64,000 nucleotides of DNA, taken from positions 708,590 to 772,589 of the forward strand of contig NZ_CANMXL010000001.1 of NCBI RefSeq assembly GCF_947501905.1, read 5' to 3'. The notes beneath the pieces were generated by a model that saw nothing but the letters and a program-made list of their open reading frames with translations, had not been told where the DNA came from and ran no database searches. Of this stretch, positions 44,605 through 54,173 are shown piece by piece. Each line of letters opens with the position of its first letter. Position 1 is the stretch's first letter. The DNA comes from an uncultured Winogradskyella sp. Its GTDB lineage: Bacteria; Bacteroidota; Bacteroidia; Flavobacteriales; Flavobacteriaceae. Position numbers and translations under genes: made by a program.

Positions 44605-45366
44605 TTACTCCTTAATTTTAAGAAATCTTTTCAAGGAGTCAACTTTTCTTTTTGATATTGGAATAGGCTTTTGGTGACCTTTTAATTCTAAAATAAAGTT
44701 ATTTCTTTTTTTATACATCTGTTTTAATTTAGAAAGATTGATTAGATAAGAATTATGGACCCTGTAAAATCCTTTATTCTTTAGCTTTTTTTCATATTCC
44801 CCTAGATTTTTACTAGAAACTATTTGTTTATTATCTATTAAATGAATTGTGGTATAACGTCCTTGAGCTTCAAAAAACAAAATATCTTTTGTATGCTCTA
44901 GCTCTACTTTAGATAAAGTGGGGATAGCTATAATGTCTAAATCTTCAGCTTTTTTATGATTAGCTTTTATTTTGAGATTTTGAATATACTCTTTAGTTCT
45001 CAATTTTTTAATCACCTTATGGAGCGCACTAGTTATTTGTTCTAACTCTATAGGCTTGAGAACATAATCAGATATTTCATACTTTATTGCTTTTGCAGCA
45101 AATCGTTCATACGAACTTAAGATTACAATTTCAATATCATAAGACTTTAATTCATCAAGTATCCGAAAGGGGTTGTTGGAATCTACATGTGTATCTAAAA
45201 TTACAGCATCTGGGTTTAATTCCTTTACTAATTCTATACTATTTTCAACGTTTTGAGCCGTACCTACTATAGTAATATTTGGGAAAAACCTTGCAACATA
45301 ATTTTGAATTAATTTTATAGATTTTTGATCACTGTCTATTACAACAATATTATATATGCTCATCAA
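44605..45366 (-). CDS. LytTR-family response regulator, copy 1
   Basis: 253 residues: receiver domain with Asp11/Asp13 and phospho-acceptor Asp58 (VILDTHVDS), and a C-terminal LytTR DNA-binding domain (DIIAIPTLSKVELEHTKDIL ... FYRVHNSYLINLSKLKQMYK). It resembles copy 2 over its full length and is separated from it by 141 bases. It is next to two LytS-type kinases. Confidence 0.94.
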   Translation of the reverse strand: MMSIYNIVVIDSDQKSIKLIQNYVARFFPNITIVGTAQNVENSIELVKELNPDAVILDTHVDSNNPFRILDELKSYDIEIVILSSYERFAAKAIKYEISDYVLKPIELEQITSALHKVIKKLRTKEYIQNLKIKANHKKAEDLDIIAIPTLSKVELEHTKDILFFEAQGRYTTIHLIDNKQIVSSKNLGEYEKKLKNKGFYRVHNSYLINLSKLKQMYKKRNNFILELKGHQKPIPISKRKVDSLKRFLKIKE

Positions 45367-45507
45367 ATATAGAGATTAGTATAACTAAGGTAGTCTAACT
45401 GATACTCCTGAATAAAGTCTATGTAATAATTGGTAATATATAGTTATAAACGGTCTAATTATGGTTATAATTGAACTGTTTTGTGTGTCATAAACTCAGC
45501 ACACTTT

Positions 45508-46266
45508 TTATTTTAACCCTAAAAAACGGTGTAATTGTTCTTGTCTGCGTTTAGCTATGGGCAATAAATCCCCATTAGACATTTCACAATAGTTACCCGC
45601 AGCTTTATTTATATTTACTACGTGCATTAAATTAATAATATAACTATTATGAATTCTAAAAAAATGACTTTGTTCTAGAGTCTTCTCGTAGTTACCAATA
45701 TTTTTAGTTGCCATTAAGGTTTTCTTGCCTTTAATATAAAAATTTGTGTAACGCCCTTCAGATTTAAAATATATTATATCATCAAGGTTAACAAAATCTA
45801 TTTTATCCATTGAGGGAACAGCAATAATATTTAAATTATCATAATCTTCAATAGTATTAGAAAGTAAATCGATTTGTTTGCGTTGGGTATAAAAATTATT
45901 TTCTATATCCTTATATGCTTTTGCTACAGCAGAAATTAGTTCTTCTATTTTAATGGGTTTCATTATATAATCTATAGCATTATAACGAAAAGCTTTAACC
46001 GCAAACTCATTAAATGATGTAACAAATATTACTTTTGTTTTTGAGTAGTCTACATTCTCTAGAACATCAAACCCTGTGCCTTGATCTAAAATAATATCTA
46101 AAAATAGAAGGTCTGGTTTTTGTTCATTAATGATTTGGATTGCATTAGTTTTAGTCACTGCACTCCCAACAATATTTACATAAGGACAATATTGCTTTAA
46201 AAAATGAATTAGTAAATCATTGTTGTTTACCTCATCATCAACTATTATAGCCCTGATATTTTGCAT
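45508..46266 (-). CDS. LytTR-family response regulator, copy 2
   Basis: 252 residues with receiver Asp10/Asp11 and Asp57 (LLFLDIILDQ), and LytTR domain (LNIIAVPSMDKIDFVNLDDI ... FFRIHNSYIINLMHVVNINK). A close paralog of copy 1 by layout. It is 1.1 kb downstream, in transcription, of the second giant kinase, with the CAP gene between. Confidence 0.94.
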   Translation of the reverse strand: MQNIRAIIVDDEVNNNDLLIHFLKQYCPYVNIVGSAVTKTNAIQIINEQKPDLLFLDIILDQGTGFDVLENVDYSKTKVIFVTSFNEFAVKAFRYNAIDYIMKPIKIEELISAVAKAYKDIENNFYTQRKQIDLLSNTIEDYDNLNIIAVPSMDKIDFVNLDDIIYFKSEGRYTNFYIKGKKTLMATKNIGNYEKTLEQSHFFRIHNSYIINLMHVVNINKAAGNYCEMSNGDLLPIAKRRQEQLHRFLGLK

Positions 46267-46456
46267 AGTTCCCCTCTTAAACTACACTAATGTAATTAAA
46301 AGTGCTAAAAAAACAACTAATTATTTATTATAATATTGGTTACTTCTTTATGAGTATAAAAAATTCTATGACCTGTTAATATTAATCGTCTATAAAACCA
46401 TATGCTAACTGTTATTTTAATGCAAGAATAAAGTGGTTAATTTATACTTGAAAGAC

Positions 46457-46951
46457 TTAGTTATAAAATAGACAGGTATAATAGGGTTTGTCATTAGAAT
46501 CAACCAAAACCCCTATACCTACATGTGTAAAATTGCCCTCAATTACACGTTTATGAGACAAACTGTTTAGCCAGGCATTGAAAGCAGATTCAGCTGAACT
46601 ATAACCGTAAGCTACATTTTCTGCTACTTCTATAGCTCCTACTGCTTTTAAGCCATTTTTACGCTTATAAAAAAAATCATGACTTATAGTATTGTTCTCA
46701 ATCATATATTTTGTATGCTCTACGGCATATGCAGTAGCATAAGTGCCGTCTAATTGTATTGAATTCAAGTTTAGGTCTTGTCTATATGAATTTATGCGTA
46801 GCAGAATAGCATTGGCAACTTCATGGTTTGTCTCATTAGCTAAGCTAAGGTCTATTTGATTTGAAATAAAATTGTCATCTACGGAGTCTTTTGTACAGGA
46901 CTGAGTAAAAAGAATTAAAATTATAATTATTGATACAGAATAGGTTCTCAT
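46457..46951 (-). CDS. CAP-domain (SCP/PR1) lipoprotein
   Basis: 164 residues, lipobox TQSC (Cys19). The CAP fold is shown by NAILLRINSYRQDLNLNSIQ, AYAVEHTKYMI with His, IENNTISHDFFYKR and ENVAYGYSSAESAFNAW, then HVGIGV. His in EHTKYM and SHDF would line the CAP cavity. Shorter than many CAP proteins. Surface or periplasmic; role unknown. Confidence 0.88.
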   Translation of the reverse strand: MRTYSVSIIIILILFTQSCTKDSVDDNFISNQIDLSLANETNHEVANAILLRINSYRQDLNLNSIQLDGTYATAYAVEHTKYMIENNTISHDFFYKRKNGLKAVGAIEVAENVAYGYSSAESAFNAWLNSLSHKRVIEGNFTHVGIGVLVDSNDKPYYTCLFYN

Positions 46952-47013
46952 GTAATAAATTTTTTTGGTTTATTACGCGAAGTACCTTAGTTTTTCGTGT
47001 TAAAATAAATACT

Positions 47014-47107
47014 ATGTAATAAGTGGGATATATAGCTAACAAGTGTAAATTTTACCTCCCAAAAGCTTAATAAATCGATTATTAGCTATATATCCCACTT
47101 ATTACAT
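47014..47107. repeat. 26-bp perfect inverted repeat with 42-base centre
   Basis: Left arm 47014-47039 and right arm 47082-47107 are exact reverse complements (core GTGGGATATATAGC). The centre is AT-rich. It is in the 391-base gap between the CAP gene and the kinase terminator, with no ORF. Confidence 0.9.
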
Positions 47108-47230
47108 GAAACCTATAGGTTGTTACATTAATCTTTTAATTTCCAAGCTTATATAGTAATATTAAGCATTCAAATGAATGAATAACTTCACTATTATTTA
47201 ATGGAAATAGAACATTTGGATTAATAGCGT

Positions 47231-47261
47231 AAAAACACTCTTAATATTTAAGAGTGTTTTT
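47231..47261 (-). terminator. Terminator of the propeller kinase gene
   Basis: 14-bp stem (47231-47244 with 47248-47261) with 3-base loop and A/T tails on both strands; about 80 bases beyond the stop at 47343. Confidence 0.8.
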
Positions 47262-47342
47262 TTGTTATGAATCAGCCTAGATTTTTATAAGAAAGCAGAC
47301 TGTACTTTTAGCAAAGAAGGCCGTATTGATGTTTTTTGTAGT

Positions 47343-50300
47343 TTATTTGTTAATAGCCTGGAGATTAAGGCTTAGAGGAATCTCTATAATTACTCTAGTT
47401 CCTCTTGCTTTGTCATTTTCATAGAGATCAATTGTTCTTATGTTTAGCTTTTTATTAGAGTATTGATTTGTTAGCGCAATTCTTTCGTTTAGAATTCTAG
47501 TTGCATGAGATTTATGATGTTCTTTGATTTGCCTATTAATTAGCATAGAGGCCTTTCTCCCTATGCCATTGTCTTCAATGGTACAAACCAAATATTCATT
47601 AACACATTCAAACACAATAGATAACTTTTTGTCGTTATCAGATTTTGATACTAAACCATGTCTTATGGCATTTTCGACTATAGGTTGTATAAGCATACAA
47701 GGAATATTAATAAAGGAGGCTTTTCTTCCATTTAAGTTTTTTTCTATAGAAAACTCTAGGTCATTTAATAATCGAGATTTTTCAAGATTTATATATGATT
47801 CTATATACTTTATTTCCTGATCTATAGAAACCATTTCATCGTGACTCATGTCTAAAGTAGAGCGCAATAAATTTGAAAAAGAACCTAAAAATTTATTAGC
47901 TTCAAATTCACCTTTTAAAAACATTATACTCTGTAAGCTATTTAATGAATTGAAAATAAAATGAGGATTCATTTGCGCACGTAATGCCTTTGCCTCTAGT
48001 TGTCCCATTCGTAATCGTATGGCTTCATCCTTTTTTAGTTTTTCTCTAATTGCTTTTATTCTTAATTGAAAAATAACTACAATTACAGAGAGAACTAATA
48101 TAGTCATTAAAACCCTAGCCCACGATGTATGCCACCAAGGTGGTTTTATTGTAAAGTTATAAACAACGGTATTACTTAAATTCCCCGTCTCACCTATAGC
48201 TCTTGCTTTAAATGTATAATTTCCATAAGGAATATTTTGAACAGCAATATTAGGCGATTTAAGCAAAGGACTCCATGTATTGTCCAATCCATCAACAACA
48301 TACTGATACATTATCTTTGAAGGTGAATTCCATTCGGTAGCGCTTAATTGAAAAGATAAATCATTAATATTATATGGTAGTTCTAAATTTTGAGGGACAT
48401 TACTAAACTTTGATTTAGATTTTGTAGTTTTAGCTATGGTTCTTCTAACTTCTGAACCCTCTATATAAGCTTTATTTGATAATTGTCCGTAATCAATAAA
48501 CTCTTGTTCTACCTCAATACTATTCAAAGTTAGTTTTGGAATAGAATTTGGAATTACCATATCCTTACTCGCTATAGAGACCACTCCATCTGTAGTTCCC
48601 CACCAAAGCTTTCCTTTTGAATCCTTTAATGCTGAATTAAACATTATTTCTGGTTTAAAAAACCCAGTAGAATAATCAAAATGTTTATAAAAATAAGATT
48701 GATTTTTTGCTATACTATCACTTTCTAATTGTATAACACCATTACTATTAGTACCTAACCATATTCGACGACCATCATCTTCCATAAGAATGGATCCTAT
48801 TTGGGATTGCTCAAACGGCTTTATGCCTCTGTAATGCAATAACTTATTTGGAAACTTGACTCCCGATTCCATGACTAATTTATATAGACCGTTGTTAGAT
48901 ACAATAATTATATTACCCTCTTGGTCCGTTGTGGGATTGCAAATAATACTATTGTCAAAATACCTTTCTATTGGGTAATGAAAAAAACTATGACCATCAA
49001 ATAAAATAAGGTCTCGGGTGGTTGTTATCCACATATTATCATTAATATCCTCCGTAATACCATTTACAAATTTATTCTTAAAGCTTTCTATTTCACTATA
49101 AGAGGTAAGTTTATCCTTTTCAAGCTTTGCAATGCCTTTTCCAGAACCCAACCAAATCGTCCCATTTCTATCATTATACATAGTAGCTACTCCTTTGACC
49201 TCTTGTGGGACTTTACCCGTTATTGAATCTAAAAGTGTATAGAACTTTTCATGATCTATTACATATAGCTCGTCATATTCTCCTATCCATATCTGACCCA
49301 ATGAATCCAACAAGGCTTCATAGCCGTTATAATATCCTGTACTATAGTTTTCACTTTCAAATTTTTCTATTTCCTGTCCATTATACTTAAGAATACCTTT
49401 AAAATGTAAAATCCAGATGTTTCCTGCGTTATCTTCCACAATATCATCGATTCTGCCATCAGTAATACTATATTCATTAGGCCAAATTTGAAAAGAGTTC
49501 ATATTAATAATATTTATTCCTCCATCAAAACTAGAGGTCCAAATATTTCCAGAATGATCTTCAACAAGATCTGAAATGAAATTGGCATTCATCCCATTCT
49601 CCTTAGAAAGACTTATGTACGTATTGTCACTAAGTAGTTCAATTCCTGTACCAAATGTAGCTATGGCAATGGTATTGTCTTTGAGTGGGAAAATTTTATA
49701 AATATTTTTTGCGGATTTTTCTTCTAATCTTTCAATTACCTCATATCTTTTGTTTTTTATCCTAACTATTCTTGAATAGTCGTAATACATGATATTGCCG
49801 TTCCAATCCTTAGAAATACCTCGAAGTTCATGAACCAATCCTGGTAGGTTTATCCATTGTATAAACGTATTATTTTGATAGATATTTATACCTTTTTGTG
49901 TAGCAATCCAAATGTCTCCGTTATCTAATGATTCAATTCCCAGAATATCATTTGATGTAAGTCCGTTAAGGGTAGTGTAATTTGTAACCTCAACCCCTGT
50001 TAAATTATCTTGCTCTAATTTAAATACGCCATTGTGTTTGGTTCCTATCCAAAGCGTGCCATCATTTGATAGATGTATACTAGAAACATTTTCAATACCC
50101 TGGCGTTTTCCGATATATGTAAAAGAATATCCATCAAAAAAAATGATATTGTATTCTGCAGAATTAGTTCTTATCCATAAGCCATCTTTAATATCACCGA
50201 TAATCTCATCAATAGCAGCATTTTTATCCCTATCTAGGTTGTAGTTCCAAAAATAATCACCATCATATTTTATAAGTCCTAAAGTTGATGTTCCTATCCA

Positions 50301-50888
50301 TATATGCCCATTGCTATCATTATATATACACTGTGATACAGATTGGGGAAGCCCTATTTCTTTGCTTAAATATTTTATATTTACACGTGCTTGAGGTTTA
50401 GATCTCATTGTACCAGCATCTAATAGCTTAGGTTCTATAACAGATGTGATTTTTGGTGCCCAAATGGTATCTTCATTAAAAACAGCATATCCTGATTTGG
50501 GAATTGAAAACTTAAAAGGTTGTGGATTGAAATCTTCATCTATTCTAAAAGTTGCCAGCTTATTAAAGTCTATTTCGCTTCCTCTAGTGGTTTTTAGTTT
50601 TTTAGGAAACATTGGATCTTGAATTTTTTCTACCGACTTTAAGTCAGAAGGTTTCCTTGAAAGTTTTTGTGTTGTTAAAACACTAGAATCAATCTCTATG
50701 CCTACAGGATTTTTAAGTTTTATAGTCTGGTGGGTCTTTAATACTCCTATTTCAGACTTTTGGGAAGGAGTGTGCTCTATAATATATTCTTGTTTATTAC
50801 AACTTATGAAGACTGAAGTAAAAAGAACAATAATTAAAAAATAAAGTTTTTTAACCCGTGTTGTATAATATGTAAAATCAATAATCAT
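47343..50888 (-). CDS. Beta-propeller sensor histidine kinase (LytS type), copy 2
   Basis: 1181 residues with a lipoprotein-like signal (VLFTSVFISC, Cys30). A long N-terminal region with an extra 120 residues is followed by about twelve propeller blades (IWIGTSTLGLIKYD, LWIGTKHNGVFKL, IWLGSGKGIAKL), a Y_Y_Y domain, a helix at about 926-945, and the kinase with MNPHFIFNSLNSLQS (His at about 975), IQPIVENAIRHG and EDNGIGRK. It would phosphorylate a LytTR regulator. It is longer than copy 1 and not a direct duplicate. A lipobox on a protein with a later helix is odd. Confidence 0.93.
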   Translation of the reverse strand: MIIDFTYYTTRVKKLYFLIIVLFTSVFISCNKQEYIIEHTPSQKSEIGVLKTHQTIKLKNPVGIEIDSSVLTTQKLSRKPSDLKSVEKIQDPMFPKKLKTTRGSEIDFNKLATFRIDEDFNPQPFKFSIPKSGYAVFNEDTIWAPKITSVIEPKLLDAGTMRSKPQARVNIKYLSKEIGLPQSVSQCIYNDSNGHIWIGTSTLGLIKYDGDYFWNYNLDRDKNAAIDEIIGDIKDGLWIRTNSAEYNIIFFDGYSFTYIGKRQGIENVSSIHLSNDGTLWIGTKHNGVFKLEQDNLTGVEVTNYTTLNGLTSNDILGIESLDNGDIWIATQKGINIYQNNTFIQWINLPGLVHELRGISKDWNGNIMYYDYSRIVRIKNKRYEVIERLEEKSAKNIYKIFPLKDNTIAIATFGTGIELLSDNTYISLSKENGMNANFISDLVEDHSGNIWTSSFDGGINIINMNSFQIWPNEYSITDGRIDDIVEDNAGNIWILHFKGILKYNGQEIEKFESENYSTGYYNGYEALLDSLGQIWIGEYDELYVIDHEKFYTLLDSITGKVPQEVKGVATMYNDRNGTIWLGSGKGIAKLEKDKLTSYSEIESFKNKFVNGITEDINDNMWITTTRDLILFDGHSFFHYPIERYFDNSIICNPTTDQEGNIIIVSNNGLYKLVMESGVKFPNKLLHYRGIKPFEQSQIGSILMEDDGRRIWLGTNSNGVIQLESDSIAKNQSYFYKHFDYSTGFFKPEIMFNSALKDSKGKLWWGTTDGVVSIASKDMVIPNSIPKLTLNSIEVEQEFIDYGQLSNKAYIEGSEVRRTIAKTTKSKSKFSNVPQNLELPYNINDLSFQLSATEWNSPSKIMYQYVVDGLDNTWSPLLKSPNIAVQNIPYGNYTFKARAIGETGNLSNTVVYNFTIKPPWWHTSWARVLMTILVLSVIVVIFQLRIKAIREKLKKDEAIRLRMGQLEAKALRAQMNPHFIFNSLNSLQSIMFLKGEFEANKFLGSFSNLLRSTLDMSHDEMVSIDQEIKYIESYINLEKSRLLNDLEFSIEKNLNGRKASFINIPCMLIQPIVENAIRHGLVSKSDNDKKLSIVFECVNEYLVCTIEDNGIGRKASMLINRQIKEHHKSHATRILNERIALTNQYSNKKLNIRTIDLYENDKARGTRVIIEIPLSLNLQAINK

Positions 50889-51008
50889 TTATTTATATAA
50901 AGTCATAAACAAAGCCTAAGTATATAAATGTGATACAAAGCATCTAAACAAAGACCATAGGAATGAGAATACCTTATAAATCAAAAAGAAACAGATAATA
51001 GAAAAAAG

Positions 51009-51016
51009 CAAATATA
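51009..51016 (-). promoter_or_regulatory. Candidate -7 element for the propeller kinase copy 2
   Basis: On the minus strand TATATTTG, 121 bases before the start codon. The 402-base gap 50889-51290 holds nothing else I can support besides the terminator at 51198. Confidence 0.3.
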
Positions 51017-51197
51017 ATAGCCTATACATTTGGACTTAAAATCAAAAACGCGTTTTAAGACTACCAAAATGTAACAAGAGAAAAAACACATACATTATTT
51101 ATCTATAATAATAAAACATCTAAATACCATAAGTACAGTACTAAATTGATTCTTTTTTTACTCGACGTTATCTAAGCATTAGTCTAATAGGATAATA

Positions 51198-51232
51198 AAA
51201 GCGATAAAGTATAAACTACACTTTATCGCTTT
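51198..51232 (-). terminator. Terminator of the surface-protein locus
   Basis: 13-bp perfect stem (51198-51210 with 51220-51232) with 9-base loop, followed on the minus strand by TTTTATTAT; it closes the OmpA gene that stops at 51291. Confidence 0.8.
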
Positions 51233-51290
51233 AGAGATAAAAAAAACTCAAACCGCTAATATTAATATTATTTTCTATCTCATAAGGGGA

Positions 51291-53189
51291 TTAATTATTA
51301 ACAATAAATTCACTTCTTCGGTTTTGTTGATGTTCATATTCTGAACAATTTGTTCCGTTGTAGCAACTATTTTTTAATTGACTTTCTCCATAGCCACGTC
51401 CTGTTAACCTCGATTGCGAAATACCACCATTATTTACTAAATAATCTATGGTTGCTTTTACTCGTCTGTCTGATAAATGCATGTTGTAGTTGTCATTAGC
51501 TCTACTATCGGTATGAGAGCGCACATCAATTTTAAGATTAGGATGTAGTTGCATCACAGCGATAACTTTCTGAAGTTCTATTTCTGCGTCAGGACGTATA
51601 TTAGATTTATCTAAATCAAAATAGATAGGCTTAAGTATTAAGTTGGCAATATCACTGCCATCAGTGACACCATGCGTACGTTTATCTAAAAGAATATCCA
51701 TTCTAGAAACTCCGTCAACAGGCTCATTTACAGATTCTTCATTGGTTTGATACCCATTTTTCTCTGCACGGATAAATTTCACCTTATTACAATCTACCTC
51801 ACTAAAATCATAAAGGCCTGCTGGAGCCACTTTTTGAGAAATAATAGTATTATCTGCACCAATTAATGACACTAATGTATTCTCTAAAATATCACCAGTC
51901 TTTTTATCTCTTACAACACCTTTAAGATCTACTATACATGGCGCCACATAGCCATCATTTTCAGTAAAACTAAAAATATCATCACTTGCAGAGTCCTCTC
52001 TATTCGTTGCAAAATAACCAGATTTTTTCTTAGCATCAATTACAAAAGCAAAATCGTCCATTGTGCTGTTTATTGGTTCTCCTAAGTTTTCTACTTTGCC
52101 ATAAACACCATCACTATTTGGTTTTGCTTGGTAAATATCAAGACCACCTAAATTATAAATCTGCCCGTTAGATGCAAAATAAAAACTACCGTCAGAGGCC
52201 ACAAAAGGGAACATCTCATTTCCTGGAGTATTAAAACCAGCCATATTAAAAACAGCACCAAAACTACCATCATCATAGATTTCAGTTTCGTATATGTCGG
52301 TACCACCCTTACTGCCATTTCCTGGCATGTCACTTACAAAATATAGCTTACTTTCGTCATTACTAAGTGCGGGATGTCCTGTAGAATATTCGCTATTGTT
52401 AAAGGGCAATTCTTCAATATTAGTCCATTTGCCATCTATCTTTTGTGCTCGGTAAAGTTTAAGCCTAGTGGTTTTGTTACCATCTTTACCAAGCTTTTTG
52501 TTATGGTAGTCGTTACGTGTAAAATATAAGGTCTCTCCATCTTTTGTCATGGCTATAGAGCCTTCGTTATATTTAGAATTGACATCACCTCCTAATTCAG
52601 ATAAACTACTTTTATTTAATAAAAATATATCTGATGTAGGTTGGTTATTCCATGGCGTTTTTAAGTCACCACTATTTGCCGAAACAACATAAAGCGTATC
52701 ATTGTTATAGTATGCAGGATAGTCAGAGTAAGTTGTGTTGAATCTAGCTTTTTCAGCTAAATATCTATAAGACACATTTTCTATTGCACTTAAAACATTA
52801 GAGGCTTTTACATAATTTTCACCTTTGGATTTATAAAAGCGTTCTAAATAAACATCTGCCTTTTGGTAATCCCCAATAGCTTTCAGTGATTGACCAAATC
52901 TAAAGTTATAATCTCCTCCCTGTTCTCCTTGTAAATCATAAAGTTTTCCATACCACTTAGAGGCTTCACTATAATTAGCATTAAAGTAATTAGCATCACC
53001 TAAATGTTTGAAAATATCGGCATCTTCATAACCTTTGTTGGCTACGGCCTCATAAACTTCAATAGCATCTATATAAGCCAGATTTTCGAAATTTTTATCC
53101 GCTTTTTTTATATTTCCTTTTTGAGCATAACCCAATCCAGACAGTAATATTAAGCTACAAATTATAATATATGTGTTAATTGTTTTCAT
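51291..53189 (-). CDS. OmpA-family protein with TPR and PD40 repeats (PorE/SprF-linked type)
   Basis: 632 residues. Signal peptide to YAQ, then TPR-like pairs (40-140), PD40-type beta-propeller repeats (170-410; for example KDGETLYFTRNDYHN, NDESKLYFVSDMPGNGSKGG), a carboxypeptidase-regulatory-like module (415-500) and an OmpA C-terminal domain from about 510 (FDLDKSNIRPDAEI, RSHTDSRANDNYNMHLSDRR). The end binds peptidoglycan. It is encoded 11 bases downstream of the PorP/SprF gene, the usual T9SS/gliding partner set. Confidence 0.92.
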   Translation of the reverse strand: MKTINTYIIICSLILLSGLGYAQKGNIKKADKNFENLAYIDAIEVYEAVANKGYEDADIFKHLGDANYFNANYSEASKWYGKLYDLQGEQGGDYNFRFGQSLKAIGDYQKADVYLERFYKSKGENYVKASNVLSAIENVSYRYLAEKARFNTTYSDYPAYYNNDTLYVVSANSGDLKTPWNNQPTSDIFLLNKSSLSELGGDVNSKYNEGSIAMTKDGETLYFTRNDYHNKKLGKDGNKTTRLKLYRAQKIDGKWTNIEELPFNNSEYSTGHPALSNDESKLYFVSDMPGNGSKGGTDIYETEIYDDGSFGAVFNMAGFNTPGNEMFPFVASDGSFYFASNGQIYNLGGLDIYQAKPNSDGVYGKVENLGEPINSTMDDFAFVIDAKKKSGYFATNREDSASDDIFSFTENDGYVAPCIVDLKGVVRDKKTGDILENTLVSLIGADNTIISQKVAPAGLYDFSEVDCNKVKFIRAEKNGYQTNEESVNEPVDGVSRMDILLDKRTHGVTDGSDIANLILKPIYFDLDKSNIRPDAEIELQKVIAVMQLHPNLKIDVRSHTDSRANDNYNMHLSDRRVKATIDYLVNNGGISQSRLTGRGYGESQLKNSCYNGTNCSEYEHQQNRRSEFIVNN

Positions 53190-53200
53190 ATGCCAAAGAA

Positions 53201-54163
53201 TTAAAAGAATCTAGGGGTTAGTAAGCGTTTTGTACGGCGAGTTAAAATATCGAAACGCAAAAATATCTCATGTGACCCAGAGTTGTAATTAGCCAAGTCT
53301 TGTATGCCAAAGTCGTAAGCATAGCCAATAAGCATGCTGTCTGAAATTTGAAACCCGGCTAGTCCACTAATTGCAGCATCTAAACGGTAGGCCGCACCAA
53401 GTGTAAACTTCTCATTAAACAAAAAGTTAGCAGAGATATCTATTGCTGCGGGAGCACCTGAAACAAACTTCCCTAATACTGCGGGCTTAAACTTTGTATT
53501 ATCATTAAGGTCAAAGACATAGCCTGCAGTAGTATAAAATGCCATACGCTCTGAAGCATTGGACACAGTTGTATCATCGTAGTGTATGGTCTCCAAAAAG
53601 TTGGGTACGGATAAGCCAACATACCAAGATTGGTTATCATGTAAAAACAAGCCAGCACCTACCACTGGCTTTAGACGATTATCTATATTATTTTGTTGTA
53701 GCTCATCACTAGGGTCAAAAATATTTAACACAGAGTAGTCGACATTAAGGAGGTTAACACCAGCCTTAAGACCAAATGCTAATTTTACATCATTATCATC
53801 TAATGGAATTGAATAGGAGAAATCTCCTGTAATGTTACTCTCATCAGCAGGACCAATTTTATCTTGTATAAAACTTAGACCTAAACCTGTTCTTTGTGAA
53901 TCGCCTAAAGGGGTATTTAAGCTAAAATTTAAGGTTTCTGGTGCACCATCAAGTCCTACCCATTGATTGCGGTATAAAGGGGTAATACTCAATAACCCTC
54001 TTGAACCAGCATAAGCAGGATTTATAGTCTGCGTATTATACATATACTGTGTGTATTGCGAATCTTGTTGCGCATGCAAAGAGTTTGCAAGACCTAGTAT
54101 GAGCCCAGTAACCAGTAAAAAAGCAAGGTTATAGCTATTTGTTTTTATGTTATTTTTTCTCAT
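53201..54163 (-). CDS. PorP/SprF-family T9SS membrane protein
   Basis: 320 residues with a signal peptide to HAQ; the start QQDSQYTQYMYNTQTINPAY and RNQWVGLDGAP is the hallmark of PorP/SprF beta-barrels that help deliver T9SS type-B cargo to the surface. It ends with amphipathic strands and FDILTRRTKRLLTPRFF. It is 10 bases from the type-B cargo gene and 11 from the OmpA gene, so a three-gene unit. Confidence 0.94.
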   Translation of the reverse strand: MRKNNIKTNSYNLAFLLVTGLILGLANSLHAQQDSQYTQYMYNTQTINPAYAGSRGLLSITPLYRNQWVGLDGAPETLNFSLNTPLGDSQRTGLGLSFIQDKIGPADESNITGDFSYSIPLDDNDVKLAFGLKAGVNLLNVDYSVLNIFDPSDELQQNNIDNRLKPVVGAGLFLHDNQSWYVGLSVPNFLETIHYDDTTVSNASERMAFYTTAGYVFDLNDNTKFKPAVLGKFVSGAPAAIDISANFLFNEKFTLGAAYRLDAAISGLAGFQISDSMLIGYAYDFGIQDLANYNSGSHEIFLRFDILTRRTKRLLTPRFF

Positions 54164-54173
54164 CTGTTCAGTT

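Noticed and set aside
47231..47261. Orphan terminator marking a plus-strand small RNA
   Set aside because: The hairpin has T runs on the minus strand too and lies where the minus-strand kinase gene would end.
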